Source of the DNA: Chaetoceros tenuissimus
Taxonomy: Eukaryota > Bacillariophyta > Thalassiosirophyceae > Chaetocerotales > Chaetocerotaceae
Reading direction: 5' to 3'
DNA length: 64,000 nucleotides
Assembly (NCBI GenBank): GCA_021927905.1
Contig: BLLK01000058.1
Coordinates: forward strand, 1,054,001-1,118,000
Positions within the stretch are counted from its first letter, which is position 1. Each line of letters opens with the position of its first letter. This document shows, in pieces, positions 20,632-31,920 of the stretch. The notes under the pieces were generated by a model. The model saw nothing but the letters and a program-made list of their open reading frames with translations, did not search any database and was not told the origin of the DNA. A program made the translations under genes and the position numbers.

Positions 20632-21127
20632 TTCGGAAGATACGTAGGTGATGAGAGAAGTAGTAGAAGCAATATGATCTGCAATATATAAGCATTTGAA
20701 GAGTTGATATAGGCTTGGTTTTCACATTTGCATTTTGCACCTTTTTGCACTCATCAACCAACACATCATCTTTTTCTCCTGCGTCAATTACTCGTACGTA
20801 TGTGGTAGGTCGTATCTCTTCATCAATTATTATCGATGTCAAAATTTAAACTAGTCTTAGAGAAAGAGTCGTCATTGGATTTTGAATGTACTTGTACGTT
20901 CGTAAGGTATAATTTGCAACACCGTTCACATATTGTTTTCAGCACTGATTCTCTCCAGTACTTACAATGTCTCAAGATATATATTTAAAATTCCAATTGG
21001 TCGAGATGATGTATTCATAGAGAAATAGGTGTCATCCATGATAACCATGACTATAATGATAATATGTTGATTGTATGCAACGAATAGATGACAAAAAATC
21101 TTTAACAAATATGAGAATATACTATTT
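20632..21127. other. Intergenic, 500 bp
   Basis: Promoter side of the glutaredoxin gene and 3' side of the receptor gene. TACGTA at 20795-20800 and GTACGTTCGTAAGG at about 20892. No gene seen. Confidence 0.4.
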
Positions 21128-22726
21128 TTATAAACTGAAAAGACTTGCAATACTTCTCCTTATGCTTTTTTCATCTGTTGCAATTGAATCTTCTACAAAG
21201 TCTTCTTGGATGGATGTATTATTTTTTGATCTGGAAGAAATACGAGAAGAGGCACTTCGAGTTGGAGATGGATGATCATTCACAGATTGAGACAAGTCGT
21301 CGTCAAGCTGATGTTCAGAAGTTATTTCTCTTTTGATATGACTCACAGACTCTGATATATTGCTGTCTGCATCTGAAACTCCATAATGATTGCTTCCTAG
21401 TTGATTTGAAGGTCCACGAGAAAGTCCCGCTATTTCGTAATCGTTTATAGACACAGAAAGACGGCTGTCGACAACACTAGATACTCCATAGTGGTCACCG
21501 CTAACCAAATTCTGAGAAGGACCCGAAGAAAACATTTCATAGTCAACAGAGTTCACGGCAGATTCATGCTCTGATGTCTCCATCTCTGAAGGAGGTGGAC
21601 GTGGGGGGAGCTCTATCCTTGGTAGACCACTTCTGCGTCTTTCTCGGCGCGACTCTTCATTGTTCACAATGAAGTTGATATTGTTGACAACTTTTTCTTC
21701 ACTCAATTTATCAGGACTTAAGAATACAATCTTGAAAGCTTCCTTCCATCCCATGTTTGCATCATTTTCGCGAAGATTAGTAATCTTGTGATTTACAAAG
21801 ATGAGAAGATTAAAGAATCCTTGCAGAGGCTGAAAGATTAGACGTAGAACAGCAATTGCAACGATACGCTCATATGGATCATCTTCATCACGATCCTGAA
21901 AAAATTCCACCGCAGAAAACACCCAGGTCAGAACGAATGCCAAGCAATACATAATAGCTTGCTTGGTGATTGTTTTTGACTGATTGCCTGCAAATTGAAT
22001 TAAAGCATGCTTATCAGGGGTGAGATCTATACTTTCATCATCAAGCATCTGAATTCGTCTTCTGACCCCATAAAATTTGCCGACAATGAGAGCCATAACA
22101 AGTGTCAAGAAGCTCGAAGCCAGACCTAGAGTAAATTTGTAAACAAATTCAAAAGATTTATGCGCCCCTCCTCCTTTGTCAGATCCCCTACAATTTGGAT
22201 CCTCTTCAATCGTGCACTGTGCAGGATAAGTATGCCAAACGCACATCGGGTCTGTTGGACTTGGATTGATAAAGTCGGATTTGATGCTACCAATGGTGAG
22301 ACCAAAGGCAACAGAGAAGCAGAGGACGTGCATGACAGGCTCGACATATTTCCAAATGATTCTCTCCTGAATTTCAAATTTTAGTCTGAGCAAATAATAC
22401 AACTGCAAATGACCATTCACCATGAAAAGCAATCCATTTCCAAACATGTACATGAAGCCTTGAGCCTCACAAGTAGCGATCGACCCATAGGATGGAGTTT
22501 CAAAAGGGTATATCACATCTTTAGGCATTGGCAAGGTTGTCAGAGCGATGGAGATCGAGGTTAAAATGTCTGCTGTACTCATCAATAGCATTATTCGATG
22601 GTAAGTGGACTTAATTCCGGACCGCCTAATTATGACGATTATCATTAAAGAACCCATGGCAGAGAGTGATCCTGATGTGCTGGCTATTATCGCTGCAGCT
22701 TTGGAGAAATAAAATGAGTGATGCAT
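21128..22726 (-). CDS. Seven-transmembrane (G protein-coupled receptor-like) protein
   Basis: Plasma-membrane receptor-like protein; ligand unknown. The frame opens at a TTG (22768) but the first ATG is 22726, giving MHHSFYFSK. Seven hydrophobic segments can be counted between residues about 5 and 330. TM1 contains GSLSAMGSLMIIVIIRR, TM2 RIMLLMSTADILTSISIAL. The loop after TM4 has Cys residues (DPMCVWHTYPAQCTIEEDPNC), and TM7 reads LQGFFNLLIFVNHKI. The layout recalls the cAMP-receptor/secretin-like fold of protists. The ~210-residue cytosolic tail is Ser/Asp-rich with two related blocks built on HYGVS, likely phosphorylated. Divergent from the NTF2-like gene. Confidence 0.78.
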   Translation of the reverse strand: MHHSFYFSKAAAIIASTSGSLSAMGSLMIIVIIRRSGIKSTYHRIMLLMSTADILTSISIALTTLPMPKDVIYPFETPSYGSIATCEAQGFMYMFGNGLLFMVNGHLQLYYLLRLKFEIQERIIWKYVEPVMHVLCFSVAFGLTIGSIKSDFINPSPTDPMCVWHTYPAQCTIEEDPNCRGSDKGGGAHKSFEFVYKFTLGLASSFLTLVMALIVGKFYGVRRRIQMLDDESIDLTPDKHALIQFAGNQSKTITKQAIMYCLAFVLTWVFSAVEFFQDRDEDDPYERIVAIAVLRLIFQPLQGFFNLLIFVNHKITNLRENDANMGWKEAFKIVFLSPDKLSEEKVVNNINFIVNNEESRRERRRSGLPRIELPPRPPPSEMETSEHESAVNSVDYEMFSSGPSQNLVSGDHYGVSSVVDSRLSVSINDYEIAGLSRGPSNQLGSNHYGVSDADSNISESVSHIKREITSEHQLDDDLSQSVNDHPSPTRSASSRISSRSKNNTSIQEDFVEDSIATDEKSIRRSIASLFSL

Positions 22727-23187
22727 AGTGACTTTAAGATACCGAAGAAGTTTTGTATTGTTGGTCAATCAACTTGGTGTGGTTGTTTTCCTCATAGATG
22801 GACAGAGCACATGTTGTGTTCCATCAATTCAAACAAAACGTCAAGCTTGTATGCAATATGTTGGCAAAAAAGCTGGGAACAGCTGGCAAGGGAGAGAACA
22901 CAAAAATCAGAAGAAAGAAGCTTCAATATATTCTTTTTAGTCTTATGTACGTACTTTTGCATTAAAAATTCGATGGAGACGGACTCACGAGAGAACCGAG
23001 AATCAGGAAGCGGGAAGGAAAAAGTGATAATTCTTTCGGGGCAGTTTCTCCCCGAAATAAGAGAACATAGGAGAGTAGAGTGTCCTGATGATTCGATTCC
23101 CATCACCGCATCACCGCATCACCGCATCATCACTCATCGCTCTCATCTCATCTCTCATTCATAAAAAGTAACAAGGTAGAATGAACA
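22727..23187. promoter_or_regulatory. Divergent promoter region with short CATCACCG repeats
   Basis: Between receptor (-) and NTF2-like (+) starts. TACGTA at 22948-22953 lies about midway. A CATCACCG-type tandem tract is at about 23101-23130, followed by CTCATCTCATCTCTCATTC just before the start. Confidence 0.45.
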
Positions 23188-23784
23188 ATGAACAAGCAAC
23201 TGATCCTCTTGATTAATCTTCTAATAGGTTTTGTAATTCTCAAAGGAGAAGCTTTCGCTCCTTCTCGAAGAATAGGGTACTTATCGAGATATCATACTAG
23301 AATAGAGGAGAAAGAATCGTTACTAACATCAACCCAGTTATTTGGCAAACGAAAAAGATTCTTCAACTTATTCAAGGGAAGAAGGCGTAGAAAGGAGTCA
23401 AGGAAGCTTCTGTCTGACGAACAGGTTCACAATCTATTTATTCGATGGAACGATGCATTAGGTTCAGGTGATTCTACTGCTGTAGCAAGTTTGTACGCAA
23501 AAGATGCTGTTCTTATTGCAACTAGTTCAAACGAACGCAAAATGGACTTTGCATCCATCAAGGCTTACTTTGACCCAGTCGTAAAGCGGAATCCTTCTGT
23601 GGCAATCTTAAATCGAAATGTGAAAATAGGGCAGGACTTTGCTATGGATGTTGGTATTTATGAATGGACTTTTGGAGATGATGGATCGAAGAAGCAAGCT
23701 CGGTTTACTTTTGTTTACGTTCCAAATGATAATGGTACTTGGGAAATAGGTCATCATCATTCTTCGGCTTTACCACAGCAATAG
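23188..23784 (+). CDS. Plastid-targeted NTF2-like (SnoaL / CaMKII-association type) protein
   Basis: Signal peptide MNKQLILLINLLIGFVILKG followed by EAFAPSRR, a textbook plastid junction, then a basic transit-peptide region (KRKRFFNLFKGRRRRKESRK). The NTF2-like cone fold runs from about 72 to 195: LFIRWNDALGSGDSTAVASLY, AKDAVLIAT, YFDPVVKRNPSVAIL, FAMDVGIYEWTF and WEIGHHHSSALP. The last phrase is characteristic of the DUF4440/CaMKII-AD group. These proteins bind or isomerise small molecules or oligomerise; the exact role cannot be given. 198 aa, single exon. Confidence 0.82.
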   Translation: MNKQLILLINLLIGFVILKGEAFAPSRRIGYLSRYHTRIEEKESLLTSTQLFGKRKRFFNLFKGRRRRKESRKLLSDEQVHNLFIRWNDALGSGDSTAVASLYAKDAVLIATSSNERKMDFASIKAYFDPVVKRNPSVAILNRNVKIGQDFAMDVGIYEWTFGDDGSKKQARFTFVYVPNDNGTWEIGHHHSSALPQQ

Positions 23785-24072
23785 TTTTAACATGAAGAGA
23801 AGAAGTGGACATTTGATTGCAAATTGAATGCGCAAGATCATTCTCCAATCAGATACAGTTGTAGCGTTTTGTAATCAAAAGTTGACCCCATACTCGAAAG
23901 AAAGTGAATTGATGTATGAATGTGATGGCATTATTAGAATTGATGATGAAAATGTAGAGAGTCACCATGATTAGTTGGAATGAATGTAAAGTAGATAGAT
24001 GTACCCTAGAAATACAGAAGTCCTAGAGTCCCAAATTGTTCAGGGGAGCTTTTTATCCGTAGTAATTATGAA

Positions 24073-25560
24073 TTGAAACTGTGTAGAATTTATACGCATT
24101 CTGAACCAAGCATAGTTTTTTCATTTCTACGTTCTATGCGATGCAACAAACTTTGCTTTTTCTCAGACTATTCGAAACATTGGAAACTTTTTGTTGATGA
24201 TGAGCAGACTTCTGGCAAAGAAGAAAAATATCATGATGGTTCTACTGCTTATCCTCAACTTCTTGAAGATGGAAGTTGCGCAAAACCTCTTCAAGGATCT
24301 TGTGCTAGTAGAGACTCTAAGAAGACCGCATATCTGAAGGACCAATTCATTGCGGAGGAAACGGATGGTATTGTAGAATCTATGACGAAGAAGAAAACGG
24401 ATGGGTAATCATCAATTTAGTTGGAGACTACAACTTTGGCAACTGTAATTCTACAGCATCTTTAGGTTATGACCGAGATGGACATTGTCATGGGTCCTCC
24501 GTGGATTCAACCTACTTTTGGGTGGTAAGTTATACGTTGGAAGTTACTGTTTATTTTTACTTTTAAGTAACATATTAAAATATGTTGCTTATGCTTTTCG
24601 TGTATTCAAAAATAGGATTTGTGACCACTGGTTCCATCAGAACAATGGTCGAGTTCGCAGTTGTTGTGGTTGATATGAAAGGGGCACTAAACCAATGTAT
24701 GGTCGTCGCATTGCAAATAGATGCGGCTATAGACTTCTTGTAACTGAGACAGAAGATGTAAACGAGTGTAGAGATACAAAGGAAGATCTAAACCTTGTTT
24801 TCGATGATATTGGTTGTGATCCTCTCAGTATCAAGTATCTGAGCTCGATAAAGCTATTCCCCAAGATGATAATGTTTGTTGGGAGACACAAAGATTTGGT
24901 TTCACTGAAGAAAATGTGTTGAGATTAAATCCAATCTTCTTATGTCCTGCATTGCATGGTATTATCTGATATCGTTTTATTTCTTTATTCTGTCTTTATT
25001 GTTTAGGCGGTTCACCTCCGACGCAAAGTCCTGATGGACAGTCACATTTTCCTAGTCCTACAACTGAGGCACCTAAGGGAATCCCGACTACAGTTGCACC
25101 AATTGCTAGTCCTACAACTGAGGCTCCAGTCGCATCTCCCAACAACAATGAGGATGGTGAGAAGGAGGAAGAATAACCTTATTGTGTGGATTCCCCTCTC
25201 GACTTTATTGTTGGTAAGAGGGTACTTAGCTGTACCTGCGCAGGAAATGGAAACTCTATAATACGCTGTCCTAAACCAGGTGTAGCAAAGCATTGTCCTT
25301 CTACATGTGGAAAGTGTGATGAGTTCATTATTGCAGATTCAGGCCAGAAATTTGTTCTGGAAGAAAATGGGACTAAGAAGAAATGTGGATTCTTTGTAAG
25401 TATAATCCTGACCGTTGTGAGCTTTATGATTTTTCATTTGAGACATGCAGAGAGACTTGTTCCTACTGTTATTAAAAGACGCCTAAAAAGAACATTTTAC
25501 GTAGGAACCGTTTCCATAATGTTTTGGAAGAGTCTTAGTATAATACAGGATTAGTAATAT
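24073..25560 (+). pseudogene. Broken secreted-protein gene with Pro/Thr/Ser linker and paired Cys-rich (ShK-like) modules
   Basis: Coding-like pieces lie in order on the + strand but in different frames: a Cys-bearing N-terminal part (YPQLLEDGSCAKPLQGSC, 24240-24310), middle parts at 24485-24920, a linker rich in SPTTEAP (25060-25160) as in diatom cell-surface proteins, and a C-terminal pair of Cys modules (RCPKPGVAKHCPSTCGKC around 25270, then CGFF). Several interruptions are present even allowing for introns, so it is treated as a fossil. The same two-module tail ends the sulfatase at 46507, so the piece derives from a family of the host. Confidence 0.55.
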
Positions 25561-25599
25561 CATGAGTATTTAAAAAGACCTCGTCTTACAGCCAACGTG

Positions 25600-27450
25600 A
25601 TTATGTTCAATCTCACTATTGGCATTCACATCTAGACGATCAAGCATCAAATGCACGAATTCCTCGAGAAAAGATCTAGAGTCCGGCTCCTCCAGTCGGC
25701 CTAAGCCATTTTAGAGGATTCCAAGTGTGCTATAGAAAAGCTATGTCTTGCGAACTGGATTAAGTTTGATTTATTCTCTACGAATGCCATGTGAAAATCC
25801 GCCTATTAGCATGAGCTTCTCTAACTGATCTTCTTGAAGGAGACAGGACTTTGTGGTTTCGGTTGTCATTTCTTGTTTGGTTGATTTGAAGTTCTTTTGA
25901 ATAAATAGGAGTAGATCTGGGAAGATAGCGAAGAATATCTCTTTCCAGTTCCAGGCTCATGATTAAAGTCCCGAGCCGCGACTCCCTGGAATTCATCTTT
26001 TGTTGTAGTTATGTGAAGGAGTCTATTTAACGCTGTCCAAAGTTGGTTCATTAAAATTCAAGATTTGAAGATAATATGATTGGCCCAAGATATGCCAACA
26101 AGTTTTGAGTTGAAGTTGGTGCAGTAGCTATGCTTATGAAGAATAAGATCTGAATGAAAGGAGTCTAGTAAGGCTGAGTACCAGTCAATATCATTTTGCT
26201 TTGGAAGCTTTGTTGAATTGATTCCTTGTTCTGCTTCTTCCATCCAGCTTCGAATTCCTGTTATTGGAAAGCTTTGGAGGACCGGCTCTTGTGTATAGAT
26301 GTCATGAAAGCTTCATTTTCAGGACAAGTCCATCTCTGATGTCTGATGAATCTGGACAAAAAGTACATATGAATTGGGTTTGGGTGATCTTTTTCAACAG
26401 GACAAAAAGTTCATATTCGAAATGGACTCTTTCTACAAGATGAGTACCAGTAGGAAGATCATTTGCTATGAATTTTGTAATAAATCTATTTTGCTTGAAT
26501 GATCTTTCTTTTCGAGCTCATCGAATACTAGAGTCGAGTCAATCCTATGTTCTTGTTGCAGAATTACAGAGTCTACGTCTATATCTACACAGTAGTCACA
26601 AACTGTCCTCTTATTTATCTGCACATTATTCGTAGATGAAGGTTCGTAGTGATAAATGAATGTTCAACAAAAATGGTAAACATCCCATTTCTCTGTGAAA
26701 TCTGTCGGTGGTCTTTCTGAAAGTGGTGTCTAGCAATGTCTTGTGCATACTCATCCAGTGTGTTACGGGTCTGGTTCCTTTCTTACTCTTTAAGGTTTTG
26801 GACTTAAAGTTACCGCGTCCCATACATCAATAAGTGATGAGATGAGAACCATGGACTAAGTGGGTGTTTTGAGTTGAACTTTTCGTCCATTCCAACAGTC
26901 CATCGCACTATCGTTATCCCTAGCTGTGATTACTAATGCATTGGTATGTTGTAGCATTACAATAGGCACTTTGTTACAGTAGTAATCCCTACTGATGAAC
27001 CCAGTTCTCCTCTACAAGATTTAAGTCTTGGTATAAAGTCTTCTCATTTTACCAACTGAAGTTCGATGCTGAATCATGTGAGGCATTCAAAATATGATGT
27101 GTCTCCTACACTAAGCCATTCCTTTAGAGTTATTTATAAAAGTATATAGATGCATTCACTCATTCTTACGAGTACAAATTGAAACAACTATGGATTTGTT
27201 TTGCATCGAAATGATTTATAGCCTAACCTAATCGTCTGTGTCAGTGGTTGGTGTACAAAAAATGCAGAGTAGGATGATCTGTGAATATTCAACAGTGAAT
27301 TTACTGCGACTCTATTCTCTGTAGCAGTGGATCTTTGAATGGGAGTAGATATAGTATCATAGCGTGTTCTGCTATGCTGGAGTTGACTGTAGGAAATCAA
27401 TTTACAGTCCTCTCTATGAAAGTCTTTGGAAGAGTGTTACTAAGAATCTT
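25600..27450 (-). mobile_element. Old retroelement fossil (reverse-transcriptase-bearing class, family unsure)
   Basis: Gene-free stretch with coding-like shreds on the minus strand. The clearest, at about 26080-26470, reads IANDLPTGTH, then FEYELF, then SWMEEAEQGIN with DWYSALLDSF. This resembles the region after the RT/RNase H core of retroelement-derived proteins I recall from diatoms, where LPT-type and Cys-pair words precede a helical tail. It is heavily broken and old, no terminal repeats were found, and non-LTR versus LTR origin cannot be told. The boundaries are those of the gene-poor stretch, not of the element. Confidence 0.3.
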
Positions 27451-27574
27451 TGTATGTATAAGGGCGAAGGAAAGTAGCTAACACAATCAGATCAAGAGAA
27501 CTACTATATTTGACCAATTCTTATAATGATTTAAACATTTATTGCACAATGCTCTTGTCAAGTCCAGTGACTGC

Positions 27575-30500
27575 TTAATCGATGTCATCGTTTTCATTGT
27601 CCTCTGCATCTACTTCTACCGAGCGATTTTTATTACTACTAGGAGAAGATTTCTCGAGTTCGCTTTTCTCATCCACTTGTTTGTCTCGTTCTGGTGAAAA
27701 TCTATGTTTCAAGTTCAATTTCCTTAGCGGCGAGAAACCCTCTTTTTTCTTTTCATCAATCTCAATATCTTCCAACACGCCTGCTATTCTTCTTCTTCTT
27801 AAGTAAGGCATTAATGCAAACACAAACATCATCCTCCATGCAAGTCCAGCTCTATTTGCAAATTCTTTGCCATGTTTCAGTTTCATTAGATAGATCATCC
27901 CAAGTCTCTCTATCCAAGGATGACGGTGAGCGTCAGTACAAAGTAGCTCTGTATTGCATACAATCTTTGTTAGAATCATTTGCATGTTAATGATTAGTCT
28001 TCTGTAAAGAAAATGATATACATACCTTGCTTAAATACATGTGGAAACCTATCCAATGCCCCAAACTGATCAGCAAGTAAAGGAGTCTACCTGCCGCTAC
28101 ATTGCCAGTCGTGTTTGGGGGGCTATTGTACGAAGTTAATGCGACAAAATGAAAAATTTCTACCATTTCCTTTAGGGATAACAAAACCTATGTTTAATAC
28201 GTACGGATGTAGTACGGAAAAACCAATGACTGCTTGTATAATACAAAATCAAGAATTACAGATGGTAAACAAAATATTTTTTTCCTTTCTGCTCGGCAAT
28301 CTATTCTTTACCATCTCTTTTAAATACTACAAGGCAGAAAGGAAACATTCCCTTGAATATTGCATTAGATATACACCAGTACATTTGAACTATAGGTTTT
28401 TGCTTATGAAAATCATAGATCAACAAAATTCTATATTTAACACTTCAATAATGCTCTTTAATATATATCATATCGATTTATGTATAGAAATATGATTTTC
28501 ACACAAAAAATCAAAAAATATTGATCACTTGAGTTTTACATTTTTTTGCGTCAAGTTGAGACCCGCGAAGTTGATACTCAGTTGAGCTGAAAAATCTAAT
28601 AAAAAAAATACCTTTGAAAATTCCGTCCTTCTTTTTCAATACACAAAGATAAATGAAAAACATATCATTGAATGTAGCAGGTTCTATTATCATTGTTCAT
28701 TCGGAATACAATGTATTTCAATGGTAACCAACTTCGTTTTGAAGAAAATGTCGCAGAAATAGCTCTTTACTTAAGCCCATTTCAGTCCCATAAAAATCTA
28801 GCGGTAGGTAGAGTCTCAATCCGACAGGCAAAGAAGAATGCAACGATCAATAGCTTGACCACTCTTGTCACCACAAACATGAAGGTAACAATAATATTGA
28901 AAGCTTCGTTTCCAATGTTTACAAGGTTTACAGATGCCGGATTTGTTCGATAGAAGCCATTAAATGTTTTGTCTACAGATATTACGAAAAGTAACCTGAC
29001 TCCAACTCTTAGCAAAAGAACAAGTATGAAAATACCTAGGAGTTCAAGTACTGCATTCCGAGTCACATGCCACGCTTTCAGTGACAGTGACAAATATAAC
29101 GAGGAAAATTAGATATGATGATGTAACCAAAGAGGAAGGTTTCTAAATTGACTTACATAATAATAGGATGAGAAGAAACATAAAAGCCGAAATGAGAAAA
29201 ATCGAAAAAACACTACCCCACATCAGCAGCCCGAGTAGAAAAGAACAATCAAGCAAATTTTTTCTAAATTCCTTCCATCTTGGATTCCGCAAAGATTCAA
29301 AGTGCCCATTCCTAAATTTCATGAGTGTTGTGGTCATTGAAGGTATCAGTAGAGATGCATTCAAAGTTGCAGCTATTACGCTGAACATGAGAGATGTATA
29401 CATTGCTGCATTCAAAGTTTCTTTCGATGGATACCACGAGTTTATTGATTGAATTTGTTCAAGGAGGTTGTTAACTTCCGTATCTCTACATTTTTGACCA
29501 TGGAAATTAAATGGCGCACGCATTTTGACGTCAATTCCTAGTACGCATTCGTAAACATTGTATTCCCATGCCTCAGATCCATCAATCCATTTCTGGTTTT
29601 GTGTACAAATAGAAACATGACTTCCACAGTAATCTCTTTTTGTTGATCCTGAGACAAAAGCACTAGTGAATTCATCAAAAGATCCGTCATATAAAGCTTT
29701 ATGCATGTACAAGTCACTTGTGATAGGTCAGTAGGGAAACGCTAAATACTTTGCTTATGAAAGATACTAACTTACCTGTTCAAATTCGCCCTGCATTCTG
29801 TAACAAGAGATATATTGTACATATCTAACATGGCACAAACTCTGTTAAGTGACTCTGAATTGATCGTCTGAAATGTATCTATTGGAAAGCTGCAACCATC
29901 AGGTACTTGCACTTCGCAAATAGCAACACCAGTATATAAATCCTTCAGAGATGGGTACAAACATTGAGTTTCATTGAACTCCAAATGACACCCATCATTG
30001 AATGAGATATGACTCTTTGGATAGAAATAATGCAATATCCCTAATCCATTATTTATCAACACAGCGAAAGCTGCTATCGGAAGGAGTACTTGTAACGAAT
30101 TAGATTGTTAGAATGTGGAATTAAAGTCATGTGAGATGAAAGACGACAAAACATACCTTGTAGGAAATTACCAATCACTATGCGACTATGGAACCAAATA
30201 CCCTCTACATTTTTCAGACTTCCATTTATAGTATTTTTCCAGCAATAGAAGTAGCCACCTTTTATTTCTCGTTCTTCCATTTGCTGGTAATATTTGTCAG
30301 AAACTCTAGAACAATATGTCGATGAAGTCCCATTTTCACAAATATTTTCGTTGTACTCTTCATGTAAGTCGAAAGCGTTTTCAACAAGATCATGTACCTT
30401 CACTTGAGCAGCTTGTTTTACATTGAATTCGTTGTTAGCATTTGAACCTCGAAAGAAATATGCCAAAATTTTGTTACGTAGAACAAGTCGTAAAGGTATG

Positions 30501-31897
30501 AAACCTCTCACAATGTTTAAAACATGATAAAAGAGTAGACAGATGACGGAAATTAGATAAAGTACTTTGAGAGTTCGGTCGTGCATAGTAACATTTTCGG
30601 TAGACATGAAACTGAAGGCTATTGCAGGTTTATCAAAGTAAGCAAGCGATGTCAAAGTAGACATTAGAACTAGACCAATAACATCCCACAGAGGTCTCGT
30701 TTGGTAGGGATTATTTCCCAGGGACAGGCAAACTACGAGAGGACCAATGATTAAGTAGGAAAATACCATGAGTAAGAAAACATGTGTAAAACTATCTGCA
30801 AGTCTGCAACCAAAGCTTGCGCTTTTATTCTCTGTACATACATGTACGAAGGAATTTCGAACTTCAGGGAAACCTATCATAAAAACAGTTGAGATATACT
30901 ATCACCTTTATATTCAAATGTACGAAGAATACTTACATAACTTTCCCGCAAACAAGATAACTACCAACCAACTTAGCATGTAGCGCATACTATCCATAGC
31001 GGTATCTGCAAGAAAATCTATTTGAGGTAACCCGTAAGCCCAACAGCGTCTAAACTTTTTTGTTTGTGATTCATCGAGTTCATTCTGACCATTAATATTC
31101 AGGTCCGAAACATCACCGTCTTTTTTGCAAAGGGACATTGGTTTAGCAACGCCAAAGACATCCTCCAAGTGTGTTGAAATTCTTGAATGATTGGATGTAT
31201 CATATAGTTTGACATCATTTACTAATCCACGATAAAAAGTGCTTACATCAAGCATGTTTCCACCTTCTTCAGAATCTTCTGATGTCACCATGTCAATCAT
31301 TTCAGACAATAATTGATCGTCTGCCGCCATATCCTCTTCATTATATGCCAGAAAGATTTGTTTCAGCAACTCTTTTGTCAAAGGGCGTTTCGCATCGCTA
31401 CCAGTCGCATCTGAAAGAATTTCATCAAGAATTCTGCCAAGCAAGACTTCTCCTTCTACATGCCTTTCATCAAGCTCTTTTCTTTTCTCCATAGCATCCC
31501 TACTGTACAAAACACTTTTGCGATAGTCTACTTTTTTCGAAACTGTTGTATTTGTGGCTTCTTTTATCTCTATCTCCTTGTTCAAACCTACAAGATATGG
31601 TATGAGTAAAATTGCTACAATCTCCACAGCATCCAGATTATCTACATCTCCCTCACTACTAGAACCAGAAAGCCCAACCAAGAGATCCTGTTTCACTACA
31701 TCTTCAGAAACTATTATACTATATCTAGAAGTCAGAAAGCTTACAATATCAATAGCTGAAATAGAACCTTCTTTGTAGGAAATGGTTGCGTCCTTATCAT
31801 TTTGGAGATCTCCCGTTTGATGCAGAGCCAAGATGTACTCAATCTCCTTCATGTCACGGGCAGCTTTAACATGACTTTCAAACGAAAACAAACCCAT
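27575..31897 (-). pseudogene. Large polytopic membrane protein gene, interrupted by a transposon in an exon
   Basis: Exons read on the minus strand: 31897-30937, 30873-30157, 30088-29776, 29716-29157, 29074-28811 continued at 28082-28026, and 27958-27575. Introns are 59-82 bp with GT-AG ends and kept phase (for example AGKL-C-FPEVR and NFLQ-V-LLPIAAF). The first ~300 residues are acidic and cytosolic, with an EF-hand-like stretch (LAYNEEDMAADDQ). About nine membrane segments follow, with Cys-rich outer loops, then a cytosolic end with TDAHRHPWIERLGMIYLMKL, GLAWRMMFVFALMPYL and a charged tail. A distant likeness to STRA6-type receptors is possible but weak. The fifth exon is split by the element at 28088-28810, and reading into it ends after FLWD. 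Without it the frame runs RIETPLLADQFGALDRF. The diploid partner allele may be intact. Confidence 0.8.
28088..28810. mobile_element. MITE-like DNA transposon, 723 bp, inside a coding exon
   Basis: Ends are inverted: TACCTGCCGCTA at 28088-28099 and TAGCGGTAGGTA at 28799-28810 (11 of 12 positions pair). It is flanked by the direct repeat GAGTC at 28083-28087 and 28811-28815, a 5-bp target duplication. Removing the element plus one GAGTC restores an open frame in the host gene. The interior is very AT-rich and has no transposase; the 126-codon frame at 28115-28495 has no known domain. The TIR is short (12 bp) and ends TA. The superfamily is unassigned, since 5-bp duplications are uncommon among DNA transposons. 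Confidence 0.85.
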
Positions 31898-31920
31898 ACT
31901 TAGGCACCAAAGTTGAAATG

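Noticed and set aside
23100-23135. CATCACCG tandem words considered as a CRISPR-like array
   Set aside because: Units are about 8 bp with no spacers; a simple microsatellite in a eukaryotic promoter.
28115-28495. 126-codon frame inside the TIR element, considered as a transposase
   Set aside because: No catalytic motif or helix-turn-helix; AT-rich, and the element has MITE size.
28782-28830. Natural C-terminus of the membrane protein at the stop after FLWD
   Set aside because: The stop lies inside the inserted element; the downstream host sequence continues in frame after the element is left out.
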